Below, piece by piece: positions 16,740 to 25,782 of a stretch of 64,000 nucleotides of DNA. The notes under the pieces are model-generated. The model was not told the DNA's origin. It did not search any database and saw only the letters and a list, made by a program, of their open reading frames with translations. Numbering within the stretch: position 1 is the first letter of the stretch; every line of letters begins with the position of its first letter. The DNA is from Agromyces aurantiacus (GTDB lineage Bacteria > Actinomycetota > Actinomycetes > Actinomycetales > Microbacteriaceae). The DNA lies in assembly GCF_016907355.1 (NCBI RefSeq), contig NZ_JAFBBW010000001.1, forward strand, positions 496,001 to 560,000, in the 5' to 3' direction. The position numbers and the translations under genes are program-made.

Positions 16740-18431
16740 CTACTGCCCGGTGGACGCGGCCGTGAGCGCGAGCGTGCCGTACTCCACGGTGAGGCGGACG
16801 GTCGAACCCCGAACGGCCAGCTCGGCGGTGCCGTTCGCATCGAGCACGCCGGTGTACAGCACCTCGCCGCCGTTGAGCACGGTGTACGAGGCGCCCGGCG
16901 CACCGGTCAGCGTCATCGTGCGCCAGCCCGCGGAGGTCGGCTTGCCGAAGCCCACCTCGATCGGCGGGGCGTTCGTCGGGGGCTGGGGCGCGCTCACCGG
17001 CTCGGGCTCGGGGGGCCGCGGCGCGGCCGGCGGGGTGCTCGGGTCGGTCACGTCGCCCGGTGCCGGTTCGGTGGGGCTCGGCTCGGCTGGACTGCCGGGC
17101 GCGGGGGCCGGCTCGGCCACCGGTCCGCTCGCATCGGTGCCCGGTTCGCCGGACTCCGAGCCGGCGGGCGGGGTGCTGTCGCCGTCGTTCGGCCCCGGAT
17201 CGTCGCCCGGGTCGGTCCCGGCGTCGGGTTCGCCGGGGATCTCGGAGGCCACCACCACAGGCGGTTGCATGCCGGGCGCCTGCTCCGCGACATCCGTAGA
17301 CCCCGAGGCCTCGAGGGACCCCGTCGTCGCGCTGGGGCCCGCGGCGCTGAGCGCGATGACGGTGACGATCGCAGCGGCGGCCGCAGCACCCGCGAGCGCC
17401 GCGCCGACCGCGAGAACCCGGCGACGCGGAAGCCGGACGACGCCGACCGCCGTCGCCGCGCTCGCGGATCCACGCCGACCGGCCGGGCCGGGTGCGGGCA
17501 TCGTGACCGGCGTCGTCGCGGCGGCGGTCGACGCGGCGAACAGGAACCCCGCGCCCGCCGCGTGATCGTCGAGGGCGGGGACCGGCTCGAGCGCGACCGC
17601 CGACGAGCCCGGGCGCACGGCGTCGAGGAAGGCCGTCCCGGCGGCCGCCCCGAGGACGAGGACGGGCAGGGTCGCCATGAGGCGTCGTGCGAGCACGGCG
17701 GGTTCCGCCGAGGCGGCGCGGCACGTCGCGCAGGCGTCGAGGTGCGCCCGCACCTTGGGGCGCAGGTGCTCCGTCGCCCGGTCGCCGAGCGAGCGACGGG
17801 CGAGGACCCGGGCGCACTCGGAATCCTCCGGAACCGTGGCCGCGACCGCATCGGCCCACGCGGCGTCGAGGCCGGTGCGCGCCTCGACGAGCAGGCCCTC
17901 CGCGCTCGGCAGCGTGAGCGCGAGCTCGGCGGCGATCTCGGCTTCGCCGTGGCCCTCGACCTCCGCGAGCCAGAGCGCCTCCTGGGCGGCGACGGGCAGG
18001 CTCGCATACGCCGTCGCGACGGCCCGCGCGTCGCGCATGCCCGCGGGCAGCGCCTCGTCGTACCACTCCTCGGGTGCGAGCAGGGCCGGGTCGCCGTCGA
18101 CGGGTCCGGCCGCGCGGCCGTCGGCCGTGGCGGCCGCCTCGCGGACCGCGGACAGCACGTAGGGGCGTGCGGCTCCGGACGGGCCGCCGCCTGCGCGGAT
18201 CGCGCGCGCCGTCAGGGCGGCGGCGGCCGCGACGACCTGCTCGACGTCGGCACGGCCGGGCGTCGCGGAGGCCGCGGTCGTCGCGGCGCCCTCGTGACGG
18301 CGCCAGAGGCGCGAGAACGCGAACGCGTCGCCGGCGCGGGCGGCCCGCACGAGCTCCCGGTCGGTGGGGGAGTCGATCACCGGCAGGAGGAGCGGCGTCG
18401 TGGCGGGATGGCTGCCGGGGGCGTCCTGCAC
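16740..18431 (-). CDS. Sigma-70-like/anti-sigma-like fusion, membrane-anchored
   Basis: 563 residues with an unusual order of domains. Residues ~20-100 resemble ECF sigma region 2 (DRELVRAARAGDAFAFSRLW), poorly conserved after that. Residues ~130-195 resemble region 4 (YASLPVAAQEALWLAEVEG then EIAAELALTLPSAEGLLVEA). Then comes a zinc-finger anti-sigma-like motif, RAHLDACATCRAA, one transmembrane helix near 325-350, a ~120-residue Pro/Gly/Glu-rich spacer outside the cell, and a compact beta domain at the C-terminus. The GTG follows AGAGGAG by six bases. Sigma, anti-sigma and sensor parts appear fused in one chain. Whether the sigma-like part still binds DNA or RNA polymerase is doubtful. Confidence 0.75.
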   Translation of the reverse strand: MQDAPGSHPATTPLLLPVIDSPTDRELVRAARAGDAFAFSRLWRRHEGAATTAASATPGRADVEQVVAAAAALTARAIRAGGGPSGAARPYVLSAVREAAATADGRAAGPVDGDPALLAPEEWYDEALPAGMRDARAVATAYASLPVAAQEALWLAEVEGHGEAEIAAELALTLPSAEGLLVEARTGLDAAWADAVAATVPEDSECARVLARRSLGDRATEHLRPKVRAHLDACATCRAASAEPAVLARRLMATLPVLVLGAAAGTAFLDAVRPGSSAVALEPVPALDDHAAGAGFLFAASTAAATTPVTMPAPGPAGRRGSASAATAVGVVRLPRRRVLAVGAALAGAAAAAAIVTVIALSAAGPSATTGSLEASGSTDVAEQAPGMQPPVVVASEIPGEPDAGTDPGDDPGPNDGDSTPPAGSESGEPGTDASGPVAEPAPAPGSPAEPSPTEPAPGDVTDPSTPPAAPRPPEPEPVSAPQPPTNAPPIEVGFGKPTSAGWRTMTLTGAPGASYTVLNGGEVLYTGVLDANGTAELAVRGSTVRLTVEYGTLALTAASTGQ

Positions 18432-18632
18432 GTCCACTCCTCTCGGTCCGCCTGCTGGCGGGAGCGCGCAGCGGCGCTCGTCCGTCGGGGCGGTGCACCG
18501 GCCAGTGGCGCACCGTCGGGGTTCTGGGGGATCGCGTCGGGCCGGGGGTGCGTCGACCGGCGCCTCCAGGGGTGGGGGCGTCACGCCGGTCGTGCGGCGC
18601 ACCCGCCGATGTCGCCATCAGCGGTCGGGCCG

Positions 18633-18663
18633 AGTCTACGACCAACGACCGGTTGCGCCGCAA
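18633..18663 (-). promoter_or_regulatory. Possible promoter of the sigma/anti-sigma gene
   Basis: On the minus strand TTGCGG (18663-18658) and TAGACT (18638-18633) are 19 bases apart. If used, the transcript has a long leader of ~190 bases before the GTG at 18431. I see no other function in the 251-base gap 18432-18682. Confidence 0.35.
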
Positions 18664-18682
18664 GACCCCCGAACGCGCGATT

Positions 18683-19612
18683 TCAGCTGCCGACCCGTGG
18701 TGGCACGATGCCGGTGCGCAGCAGCGCACCCTCGTGCCGCACGGTTGCGGCGGCGATCGTCATCGCCTCGCCGAGTGCCTCGGACCACTCGGGCGCCGAG
18801 GTGGGCACGCCGTGGACGGCGATGTGGTGCACGATCGCCGAGAGCGTGGCGTCGCCCGCGCCCATGGTGTCGACCACGGGGCCGGGCAGCTCCACGATGT
18901 CCGCCCGCACGTCGATCCCGGCGTGGTGCAGCGCCGCGCCGCGGCGTCCGGCGGTCGCGAGCACGGCCGGCCCGGAGGCGGCATCGCCCGAGCGCAGTCG
19001 GCGCACGAACTCCTCCAAGGGGGCGCCGAGCAGGAGCTCGGCATCCTCGTCGCCGACCTTGACGAGCAGTGATCGTGCGGCGACGCGCTCGAAGCTGACG
19101 AGGAACCGGTCGCGGTCGTGCAGCATGCCCGACCGCGGGTTCCCGTCGACGACGAGCCGGCGCTCGGGGTCGCGGATCGCGTCGAGAAGCAGGTCGACCT
19201 GCTCGTCGTCGTCGAAGGGGTAGCAGCTGACGACCACGAGGTCGGCCTCATCGAGCGCCGCTCGGGTCGCGTCGTCGAAGCGCAGCCGTCGACGCTGCGC
19301 CGCCTCGTTGAACTCGTACCGGGGCTCGCCGTCGGTGCGGATCGACACGGCGCGCGACGTGCCGTGCTCGGAGGGACTCGCCACGAGCCGGACCCGGTAG
19401 TCGTCGAGGAACGCGCGGATGCGCTCCGCGGGCTCGTCGTCGCCGAGCATGGCCACGAGGGTGGCGTCCTCACCGAGCAGGGCGAGCCCGACCGCGACGT
19501 TGAGCGCGGCGCCGCCGACGAACTCGCGCGAGCCCGTGGGGTCGCGCAGCTCGTCGATGAGGGCGTCGCCGACGACGGTGATGCGGGCGGGGGAGTCGCT
19601 GGGCTGCGGCAT
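18683..19612 (-). CDS. PfkB-family carbohydrate kinase (fructokinase/ribokinase-like)
   Basis: 309 residues. The N-terminal motif is EFVGGAALNVAVGLALLG (PfkB signature 1). The C-terminal motif is PGPVVDTMGAGDATLSAIV (signature 2, with the catalytic Asp of DTxGAGD). ATP-dependent phosphorylation of a sugar or nucleoside is expected. The closest functional type is probably fructokinase, but the substrate lid is not diagnostic. The ATG follows GAGAGGAAGG by eight bases. It stands alone, opposite a tetR gene, with no sugar transporter beside it. Confidence 0.88.
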   Translation of the reverse strand: MPQPSDSPARITVVGDALIDELRDPTGSREFVGGAALNVAVGLALLGEDATLVAMLGDDEPAERIRAFLDDYRVRLVASPSEHGTSRAVSIRTDGEPRYEFNEAAQRRRLRFDDATRAALDEADLVVVSCYPFDDDEQVDLLLDAIRDPERRLVVDGNPRSGMLHDRDRFLVSFERVAARSLLVKVGDEDAELLLGAPLEEFVRRLRSGDAASGPAVLATAGRRGAALHHAGIDVRADIVELPGPVVDTMGAGDATLSAIVHHIAVHGVPTSAPEWSEALGEAMTIAAATVRHEGALLRTGIVPPRVGS

Positions 19613-19757
19613 CCGCTCGACCTTCCTCTCGGTGGGGCGGCGGGCGTCCGGCCGCACGGCGGTGCACCCAGCGTGTCACGAGCGCCCGCGTCCGTCCACG
19701 CGTCGACTCCGGCCGGAACGCTGTACGGTGTGTCGAGTCGCCCCGACGGAAGGCCCC

Positions 19758-20444
19758 ATGAAACCCGGACCCAGACGCAGCCTCAGCCACCGTGAGATCC
19801 TCGACGCCGCCTTCGAGCTGCTCGAGGCGAAGGGCTTCGACGCCGTCTCCGTGCGGGGGGTCGCGGGCGCGCTCGGCCTCACCCCGACCGCCATGTACAC
19901 GTACTACCCCAACAAGCAGGCGCTGCTCGCCGGCATGGTCGAGCAGGTCCTCGGCCGGCTGCCCATCGGGTCGACGGCGGATGGCACGGCGCGCGCGTCC
20001 GCGGACGGCGCCGCCGACGCGCGCTCCCGCGTGCTGGCCGTCGCCCACGGCCTGCGCGATCTGCTGGTCCACCGTCCCGGCGCCGTGGGACTCCTGCTCG
20101 CGACGCCGCTCGACGGCGCCAATGCGCGCCGGATCGACGAGGAGCTGCTCGCGGCATTCACGGGCGCCGGCCTCGACCTCGCGTCCGCAGGGCGCGCCGC
20201 GCACGCCGTGCGCATCCACGTGCTCGGGGCGGTCGCGTTCGACGCGGCCGAGGCCGGCCGGACCGCCGAGGCGCAGGCCGAGGCCGAGACGCCGGGCGCG
20301 GCATCCGACACCCTCTGGGACGACCTCGAGTCGTTCCCGCTCGCCGACCGGTGCCGCACGCTCGCCGACGACCCGGCCGAGCGGTTCTCATGGGGGGTCG
20401 AGCGGCTGCTCGACGGACTGCTGGCGGCGATGCCCGCCCGCTGA
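19758..20444 (+). CDS. TetR-family transcriptional regulator
   Basis: 228 residues. The N-terminal DNA-binding domain is typical: REILDAAFELLEAKGFDAVS, then VAGALGLTPTAMYTYYPNKQ. The rest is a helical ligand domain of the TetR_C type. GGAAGG precedes the ATG by four bases; TACGGT at 19727-19732 is a likely -10 box. It is divergent from the PfkB kinase, with 145 bases between the coding regions, and may control it, but no palindromic operator stands out. Confidence 0.85.
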   Translation: MKPGPRRSLSHREILDAAFELLEAKGFDAVSVRGVAGALGLTPTAMYTYYPNKQALLAGMVEQVLGRLPIGSTADGTARASADGAADARSRVLAVAHGLRDLLVHRPGAVGLLLATPLDGANARRIDEELLAAFTGAGLDLASAGRAAHAVRIHVLGAVAFDAAEAGRTAEAQAEAETPGAASDTLWDDLESFPLADRCRTLADDPAERFSWGVERLLDGLLAAMPAR

Positions 20445-20505
20445 CGTCTGCTCGCTGGCGGGCGCCCGCTGACGCCCGCCCGCTGGCGGACGCCCCGCAC
20501 GCGAC

Positions 20506-20537
20506 GAGGCGCCGACCCCCGAGGGGGCCGGCGCCTC
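20506..20537. terminator. Bidirectional hairpin terminator, tetR / M6 protease
   Basis: A 15-base arm GAGGCGCCGACCCCC pairs with GGGGGCCGGCGCCTC with one mismatch and a tiny loop. It sits between two convergent genes, the proper place for a shared terminator. There is no U-tract. The bases before it (20438-20493) carry a degenerate direct repeat around CGCTGGCGGGCGCC. Confidence 0.6.
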
Positions 20538-20558
20538 GCCGGTGTCAGGCCGGTCGGA

Positions 20559-23363
20559 TCAGCCCGCCGGCGGCGGGGTCACCGAGATCAGCGCACCCGT
20601 GTTGCCGCTGAGCGCGCTCTTCACCGTGATGACGGTGCCGAGTCCGACGCCGTCGTCAGCCGGGTTGCCGGAGCCGAACGGACCGAGGCCGATGTCCAGG
20701 CCGTAGAAGTCCGTCGCCGGGTTGCCCGCCAGGTCGTACAGCGGCACCGAGTACGGCGCGTTGCCGGCCGACGGGACGACCACCGACGCGTCGCGGTCGC
20801 GGTAGTACAGCGAGCCCGTCGCCGGGTTCACCGCGAAGCCGGGCACCCAGCCCTGGTCGTCGGTGAAGGTCTTCACCGCGGGAAGGGCGGGCAGGTCGGT
20901 GCAGTACTCGGTCTCCGGGTCCTCCAGGATGAAGCACTCGGTGAACGGGTACGTCGGCGTCAGGCCGAACGCGGCGTTCGACGACTGGGCACGCGAGGGC
21001 ATCACGTTGAGCGTCGTCGGGTCGGCGTCGGCCGCCGCGCCCGTGCGCTGCAGCGGGTTGAAGTGGCTGTCCACGATGAGCAGACCGCCCTTCGCGCCGT
21101 AGCTCGGCAGCGCCGCCTCGTTCGAGATGATCTGGTTCGAGCTGCCGTACGTCGTGTCGCGGTACCAGATGAGGGCACCGGGCGCGTTGTAGGCGACCTT
21201 CTCGACCTTCCAGGCGCCGTCGCTGTAGACGGAGTTGTAGCCGTACTTCAGGCCCTCGTCGAAGCCGTCGAAGTTGCGCCACTCGACGAGGTAGTACTGC
21301 GCCTTCACCGAGGTGCCGGTGTCGATCCGCCAACCGGGGCCGGTCGAGTCGACGAACGACGTCACCTCGGGCGTCCAGCCGTTCGCGCCGCTCTCGACGT
21401 CGTCGCTCCAGACGGTGGTGCCGCCGCTCGTGAGCGAGAAGTCGTCGCTGAACCAACCGCGGTCCTGGTAGGCCGCGTCGGTGGCGAGGCGCAGGCGCAC
21501 CTGCACGGTCTGGCCGGCGTAGGCCGAGAGGTCGACGTACTGGTGCACCCAGCCGTGCGAGTCGCCCGTCAGGCCGTACTTCTTGTTGCCGTAGTCGGCC
21601 ATCCGCTTGTTGGGGTCGCCGTAGCCGTCATCGGTCGAGTCGAGCGCGCCGTCCTCGCCGTAGACCTTCAGCTCGCTCCAGTCGGTGCCGTTCGTCGAGA
21701 CCTCGACGAAGCCGTAGTCCCAGTCGGCCTCGATGACGTAGTCGTTCCACATCCAGAACTTCGCGTCGCCCGGTACGTTCTCGAACGTGCGCGTGAGGCG
21801 CAGGTCGGCCCAGTCCTGGTCGGCGCCGGAGTACCACATCTCCTCGCCGCTGTGCGGCTCGGAGAGGGTGATCACCTTGTCGGGCAGGTTGACCTTGATA
21901 CCGTCCTTGGTGCCCTTCTTGGGGCGCGAGGTCTGGCCGACCTTGATCGTCTTGGCGTCGTCACCGGGGTTCACGACCTCGGGGTCGGCCCAGCCGAGGA
22001 CCCACTTGTCCCAGAGGCCCATGTGGGTGGGCATCGACTGGAAGATCGGGCCCGAGTGCGAGCCCGACGACATGAGGTCCCAGAAGTCGACGTCGGAGCT
22101 GCCGGCGCCCGAGACGTCGTACAGGTCGGGCAGGCCGAGGTCGTGGCCGTACTCGTGCGCGAACACGCCGACGCCCGAGTCCTCGGGCTGCACGATGTAG
22201 TTCGACAGCTTGAGGCCGGTGCCGGGGATGTCGGCGCCGCCGGGGACGGCCGAGGAGTGCGCCCAGATGGCGTAGGTGCCCTCGGCCCCGCCGCCGCCGG
22301 ACTTGTCCTCACCGGCGTGCACGAGGACGACGTGGTCGATCACGCCGTCGGGCTCGAGGAAGTTCCCGTCGCCGTCGCGGTCGCCCTGGTCCTCGATGTC
22401 GTAGTCGGCCCACGGGAAGTCGGGCTGCGCCGCGGCGAGGGCCGCGACCGCGTCGATCGGCAGCGCGTTCGCGCCGAGCGGGTTGTCGGGGTGGCCCTGC
22501 ATGCCCTGGTAGGCGCCGGCCTCCCACTCGCCCTCCTCGTTCTGGAAGCACGTGGTCGCGCCGTACCAGCCCTCGGAGTGCGGGAGCGTGACCCACGGGG
22601 TCGCCTCACCGGTGACGGTGTAGGCGCCGTGCGACATCTCCTCGTACATCGACTTCATCGTGTAGCCCGAGATGTCGATGCCGGGCTTGCCGTCGGGGCC
22701 CGTGAGGTCGGGCCGGACGCGTTCGGTGATGCCCTCGTCGGTGAACAGCATCTTGTCGAAGTGCTCGGGGGAGAAGTCCTCGACCCACATCGAGTTGTTG
22801 TCCTCGAGCGCGTAGTCGGCGGGGTTCGGGATGTTGTTGTGCAGCGGGCCGTTGACGACCTCGCCGGGCTTGCAGGTCGACGCGCCCCAGTACTCGGGCA
22901 CCTGCACGTCGGTGAAGTCGTCGTTCGCCTGGTCGTTGAACTCGATCAGGATCGTGAGGAGCTTCGCCTCCTGCGTGCCCTTGGCCTGCTTGAGCGCCTT
23001 GGGGCTCTTCCCGGTCTTGATCGACTTCGCCTCGAGCTTGGCGAGGCCGCGCGCGGCCACCGGGTTGCCCTGGGCGTACTTGTGGTCGATCGCCGCCGAC
23101 TGCTCGACGACCGAGGTCGCCGCCGCGGTCGCCTTGCGCGACCCGTCGATGTCGAGCTCGGTCTCGGTGCCGAACGCCGACTCGACCCGCGGGGCCGCGT
23201 AGTTCATGTAGTACTCCGAGGCGTCGATCGACACCTCGTCTCCCTGCGGTGCCGCCGTCGCCATCCCCGTCGCGCCCGTGGCCGCGAATCCGGATGCGAC
23301 GAGGGCGAGCGCGGGAATGACCGCCACGGCGCGCCTGCGCGCGCGTGCAGTGGTTCCTGCCAT
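20559..23363 (-). CDS. Secreted M6 (immune inhibitor A-like) metalloprotease
   Basis: 934 residues. A signal peptide (basic start, VAVIPALALVASGFAATG, AxA site near residue 38) exports the protein. A propeptide-like region follows. The zinc site near residue 404 is VFAHEYGHDLGLPDLYD, the M6 pattern HExxHxxGxxD. A later region (DDVESGANGWTPEVTSFVDS) matches the conserved immune-inhibitor C-terminal domain, with MAM/jelly-roll-like strands. Relatives degrade host or competitor proteins; in a soil organism it is more likely nutritional. No cell-wall anchor is visible, so it should be released. The ATG follows GGAGGGAGAACC. Confidence 0.93.
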   Translation of the reverse strand: MAGTTARARRRAVAVIPALALVASGFAATGATGMATAAPQGDEVSIDASEYYMNYAAPRVESAFGTETELDIDGSRKATAAATSVVEQSAAIDHKYAQGNPVAARGLAKLEAKSIKTGKSPKALKQAKGTQEAKLLTILIEFNDQANDDFTDVQVPEYWGASTCKPGEVVNGPLHNNIPNPADYALEDNNSMWVEDFSPEHFDKMLFTDEGITERVRPDLTGPDGKPGIDISGYTMKSMYEEMSHGAYTVTGEATPWVTLPHSEGWYGATTCFQNEEGEWEAGAYQGMQGHPDNPLGANALPIDAVAALAAAQPDFPWADYDIEDQGDRDGDGNFLEPDGVIDHVVLVHAGEDKSGGGGAEGTYAIWAHSSAVPGGADIPGTGLKLSNYIVQPEDSGVGVFAHEYGHDLGLPDLYDVSGAGSSDVDFWDLMSSGSHSGPIFQSMPTHMGLWDKWVLGWADPEVVNPGDDAKTIKVGQTSRPKKGTKDGIKVNLPDKVITLSEPHSGEEMWYSGADQDWADLRLTRTFENVPGDAKFWMWNDYVIEADWDYGFVEVSTNGTDWSELKVYGEDGALDSTDDGYGDPNKRMADYGNKKYGLTGDSHGWVHQYVDLSAYAGQTVQVRLRLATDAAYQDRGWFSDDFSLTSGGTTVWSDDVESGANGWTPEVTSFVDSTGPGWRIDTGTSVKAQYYLVEWRNFDGFDEGLKYGYNSVYSDGAWKVEKVAYNAPGALIWYRDTTYGSSNQIISNEAALPSYGAKGGLLIVDSHFNPLQRTGAAADADPTTLNVMPSRAQSSNAAFGLTPTYPFTECFILEDPETEYCTDLPALPAVKTFTDDQGWVPGFAVNPATGSLYYRDRDASVVVPSAGNAPYSVPLYDLAGNPATDFYGLDIGLGPFGSGNPADDGVGLGTVITVKSALSGNTGALISVTPPPAG

Positions 23364-23579
23364 GGTTCTCCCTCCGAGTGCCCGCGACGGTGACCGCGGA
23401 CACGAACGTCGTCCGCCGGTGGGCGGACGTGATCGGCATCCTGCCCCCGGACGGGGGGCGGAGGGAACCCTCCGGAGGGGAAGCGAGCGGGAATCGTTGC
23501 TATCGAGACATCCTCGACAAACAGGGATCCGGCGTGGAGGTGCTGTGAACGGCCCGTCGGATGTCGCAGCAGCTGCGAC

Positions 23580-24266
23580 TCAGCGCAGGAGCAGGGTGCG
23601 CAGCTGGTCGGTCGAGTGCGCCACGCCGATCGCGTCGCCGGCCTCCTCGGGCGAGCCGTAGCCCCACTCCACGAGGATCGTCGGCACGCCGTGCTCGGCC
23701 GCGCCGAAGACGTCGTAGCCGCGGTCGCCGACCATCACGGCGCCCGACGTGTCGACGCCCTGGGCCTCGAGGCGGCGCAGGGCCTCGGCGACCACGTCGG
23801 CCTTCGTGCTGCGCGCCTCGTCGTCGCTGGCTCCCGCGATCGTCGTGAAGTAGTGGTCGAGGTCGTGGTGCGCGAGCACCTCCCGTGCCATCGACTCGGG
23901 CTTGCTCGTCGCGAGCGCGATCGGCAGGCCCGCGGCGTGCAGTCGCTGGAGCAGGCCCTCGACGCCGGGGAAGACGGGCGAGCGCAGCAGGTGCTCGTCG
24001 TAGTGGTCGCGGTAGACGTTCAGCGCCTCCCACGCGTCGACGTCGGTGAACCCCGCGGTCATCCGCAGGCTGTCGAGCAAGGGTGGACCGACGTACGAGC
24101 GGAGCGTCTCGTCGTCGGGCACCGGCACGCCCATCTCGGTGAACATGTGCGCGAGCGAGGCCATGATCTCGCTCGCCGAGTCCACGATCGTGCCGTCCAG
24201 GTCGAAGAGCACGGCGGTCCACGTGCGCGGGGGCGCGATCGTGGCAACGGGCAGGTCGGAGGTCAC
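23580..24266 (-). CDS. HAD-superfamily phosphatase (phosphoglycolate phosphatase-like)
   Basis: 228 residues. HAD motif I is VLFDLDGTIVDS, motif II is ALATSKPES, motif III uses the Lys in STKADVV, and motif IV is VMVGDRGYDVFGA. The helical cap between residues ~35 and 100 places it with Gph/PgmB-type enzymes, which hydrolyse small phosphate esters such as phosphoglycolate or pyrophosphate. Start: GTG, six bases after TAGGAT. It is 59 bases downstream of nucS on the same strand but has its own promoter. The 216-base gap on its other side (23364-23579) contains nothing I recognise besides the M6 ribosome site. Confidence 0.88.
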   Translation of the reverse strand: MTSDLPVATIAPPRTWTAVLFDLDGTIVDSASEIMASLAHMFTEMGVPVPDDETLRSYVGPPLLDSLRMTAGFTDVDAWEALNVYRDHYDEHLLRSPVFPGVEGLLQRLHAAGLPIALATSKPESMAREVLAHHDLDHYFTTIAGASDDEARSTKADVVAEALRRLEAQGVDTSGAVMVGDRGYDVFGAAEHGVPTILVEWGYGSPEEAGDAIGVAHSTDQLRTLLLR

Positions 24267-24272
24267 CGGGCC

Positions 24273-24278
24273 ATCCTA
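24273..24278 (-). promoter_or_regulatory. -10 box, leaderless promoter of HAD gene
   Basis: TAGGAT on the minus strand is followed by six bases and the GTG at 24266. Confidence 0.55.
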
Positions 24279-24325
24279 GGCCCCGAAGATCTGAGCATCA
24301 CTCAGGTTGACGGGGCTCGGGGCGC

Positions 24326-25021
24326 TCAGAACAGCCGCGCGTGCCCGCTCTCGACGCCCTTCATGGCGTCGTAGTCGAGCACGACGCACCGGATGCCGCG
24401 ATCCTCGGCGAGCGTGCGGGCCTGCGGCTTGATCTCCTGCGCGGCGAACACGCCCGTGACCGGCGCGAGCAGCGGGTCGCGGTTCATCAACTCGAGGTAC
24501 CGGGTGAGCTGCTCGACGCCGTCGATGTCGCCGCGGCGCTTGAGCTCGACCGCGACCGAGCGGCCCGAGGCATCCGTCGCCAGGATGTCGACCGGGCCGA
24601 TCGCCGTCATGTACTCGCGGCGCACGAGCCGGTACCCCTCGCCGAGGAGGTCGATCTGCTCGGCCAGCAGCTTCTGCAGGTGCGACTCGACGCCGTCCTT
24701 CACGAGCCCGGGGTCGACGCCGAGCTCGTGCGCCGAGTCGTGCAGCACCTCGTGGATCGACACGACGAGCTGGTCGGCGGTCTTCGCGTGCGTGACCTTC
24801 CACACCTCGGTGACGCCCGCCGCGCGCTGGTCGTCGTCGGGTTCGGCGGCCTGGAGCGTGCAGGGCGGGCTCATCCAGTTCAGCGGCTTGTAGCTGCCGC
24901 CGTCGGAGTGCACGAGCAGGCTGCCGTCGCCCTTGACCATGAGCAGGCGCGTCGCGAGCGGCAGGTGCGCCGAGAGCCGGCCGGCGTAGTCGACGGAGCA
25001 GCGGGCGATGACGAGACGCAC
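24326..25021 (-). CDS. nucS: Mismatch endonuclease NucS (EndoMS)
   Basis: 231 residues, the usual length. NucS cuts both strands at mismatches and runs the non-canonical mismatch repair of actinobacteria that lack MutS/MutL. The N-terminal half ([26 protein letters not shown]) is the DNA-binding/dimer domain. The C-terminal half is a RecB-like nuclease with active-site Asp in GPVDILATD and the Glu and Lys in VAVELKRRG, plus QLTRYLE. The protein ends in RLF, as expected for the C-terminal beta-clamp-binding tail. The GTG is placed six bases after TAGACT. Confidence 0.95.
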   Translation of the reverse strand: MRLVIARCSVDYAGRLSAHLPLATRLLMVKGDGSLLVHSDGGSYKPLNWMSPPCTLQAAEPDDDQRAAGVTEVWKVTHAKTADQLVVSIHEVLHDSAHELGVDPGLVKDGVESHLQKLLAEQIDLLGEGYRLVRREYMTAIGPVDILATDASGRSVAVELKRRGDIDGVEQLTRYLELMNRDPLLAPVTGVFAAQEIKPQARTLAEDRGIRCVVLDYDAMKGVESGHARLF

Positions 25022-25027
25022 CCTGCG

Positions 25028-25033
25028 AGTCTA
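25028..25033 (-). promoter_or_regulatory. -10 box, leaderless promoter of nucS
   Basis: TAGACT on the minus strand, six bases before the GTG at 25021; no Shine-Dalgarno. Confidence 0.55.
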
Positions 25034-25074
25034 CGTCGGACCTCGGACGGGTTCGGGCGGGCCCGCAGGCCGCG

Positions 25075-25091
25075 GCTGCGGCGACCGCAGC
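25075..25091 (-). terminator. Short hairpin downstream of conserved hypothetical gene
   Basis: GCTGCGG-CGA-CCGCAGC, a 7-bp stem with a 3-base loop, nine bases past the stop of the 25100-25576 gene. No U-tract. Confidence 0.4.
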
Positions 25092-25099
25092 GCCCGGCC

Positions 25100-25576
25100 T
25101 CAGCCCTGTTCCGAGCCGTCGTGCGGCCTGGCCTCGTGGTGGCGCAACCCGCGCGTGCGGTTGCGCTCCTTCATCTCGGACTCGTAGACGTGGCGGCGTC
25201 CGTCCACGAGTTCGTCGCGCGCGTCGCGCTCCGACGCCTTCACGGCGGCGTAGTAGGTGTCGTCGTACTCCTCGACGAGCTGGAACGTCCACCGCCCCTC
25301 GAGCACGTTGCGGCCGATGATCTCGCGGTCGATGCGGTCGGCGATCTCGTCGTGACCGGCCTTGCGGAACATCTCGACGGCCTCGCTGATCGTCAGGTCG
25401 GCCTTTCCCGTCAGCCGGTGGAACCGGTACAGCGAGCCCCGCGCGTCCTCGATCACCTCGAGCGCCTCGGAGTACTTGCCGAGCGCCTCGATCGTCGCGT
25501 CCGACACGCCCTCCGGCCGCGTGTGCTCGGGGCGGGGCTCGTCGTCGGGCACGGTGGCGTCGTCGCGCTGGCTCAT
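25100..25576 (-). CDS. Conserved hypothetical protein
   Basis: 158 residues, soluble and highly charged. The core (ALGKYSEALEVIEDARGSLY, FHRLTGKADLTISEAVEMF, then EIADRIDREIIGRNVLEGRW) is compact and looks conserved rather than random; I recall similar actinobacterial proteins but no assigned function. The acidic, proline-containing N-terminus and basic C-terminus are likely disordered. The ribosome site is weak. It precedes nucS on the same strand with an intervening hairpin, so linkage to mismatch repair is not supported. Confidence 0.65.
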   Translation of the reverse strand: MSQRDDATVPDDEPRPEHTRPEGVSDATIEALGKYSEALEVIEDARGSLYRFHRLTGKADLTISEAVEMFRKAGHDEIADRIDREIIGRNVLEGRWTFQLVEEYDDTYYAAVKASERDARDELVDGRRHVYESEMKERNRTRGLRHHEARPHDGSEQG

Positions 25577-25637
25577 GCCTGCATCATGCCGACGGATGGC
25601 GCGCGCCGCATCCCCTTGTCCCGACGCGCCCGCGCGC

Positions 25638-25714
25638 CGCAGGCGCACGCGCGGCGCGTCGCGGGCGCGCCCGGCGTGCCGCGGGCGACACGCCGGGGCG
25701 CACCTGCGTTGCGC
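25638..25714. repeat. Dispersed 77-bp intergenic element, copy A
   Basis: This stretch and 63523-63599 are both 77 bases and share identical ends (CGCAGGCGCA at the left, CCTGCGTTGCGC at the right), a common core CGGCGCGTCGCG and GACACGC. The outer CGCAGG/CCTGCG are inverted. It lies in the 206-base gap behind the MFS gene; the rest of that gap contains only short repeats of CGCGAACCCCG. Confidence 0.55.
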
Positions 25715-25782
25715 CGGACCGCGCGGGCCGGGCGAGCCCGCGCGAACCCCGCGCGAACCCCGCGCGGCGCCGGTCGCGCGAG

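Noticed and set aside
21063..23393. Very long open frame (over 700 codons) antisense to the M6 protease
   Set aside because: It is the shadow of the real gene: at this GC content stops are rare in all frames. The composition is dominated by Arg, Val, Gly and Asp with no domain, while the minus-strand frame has a signal peptide and a zinc site.
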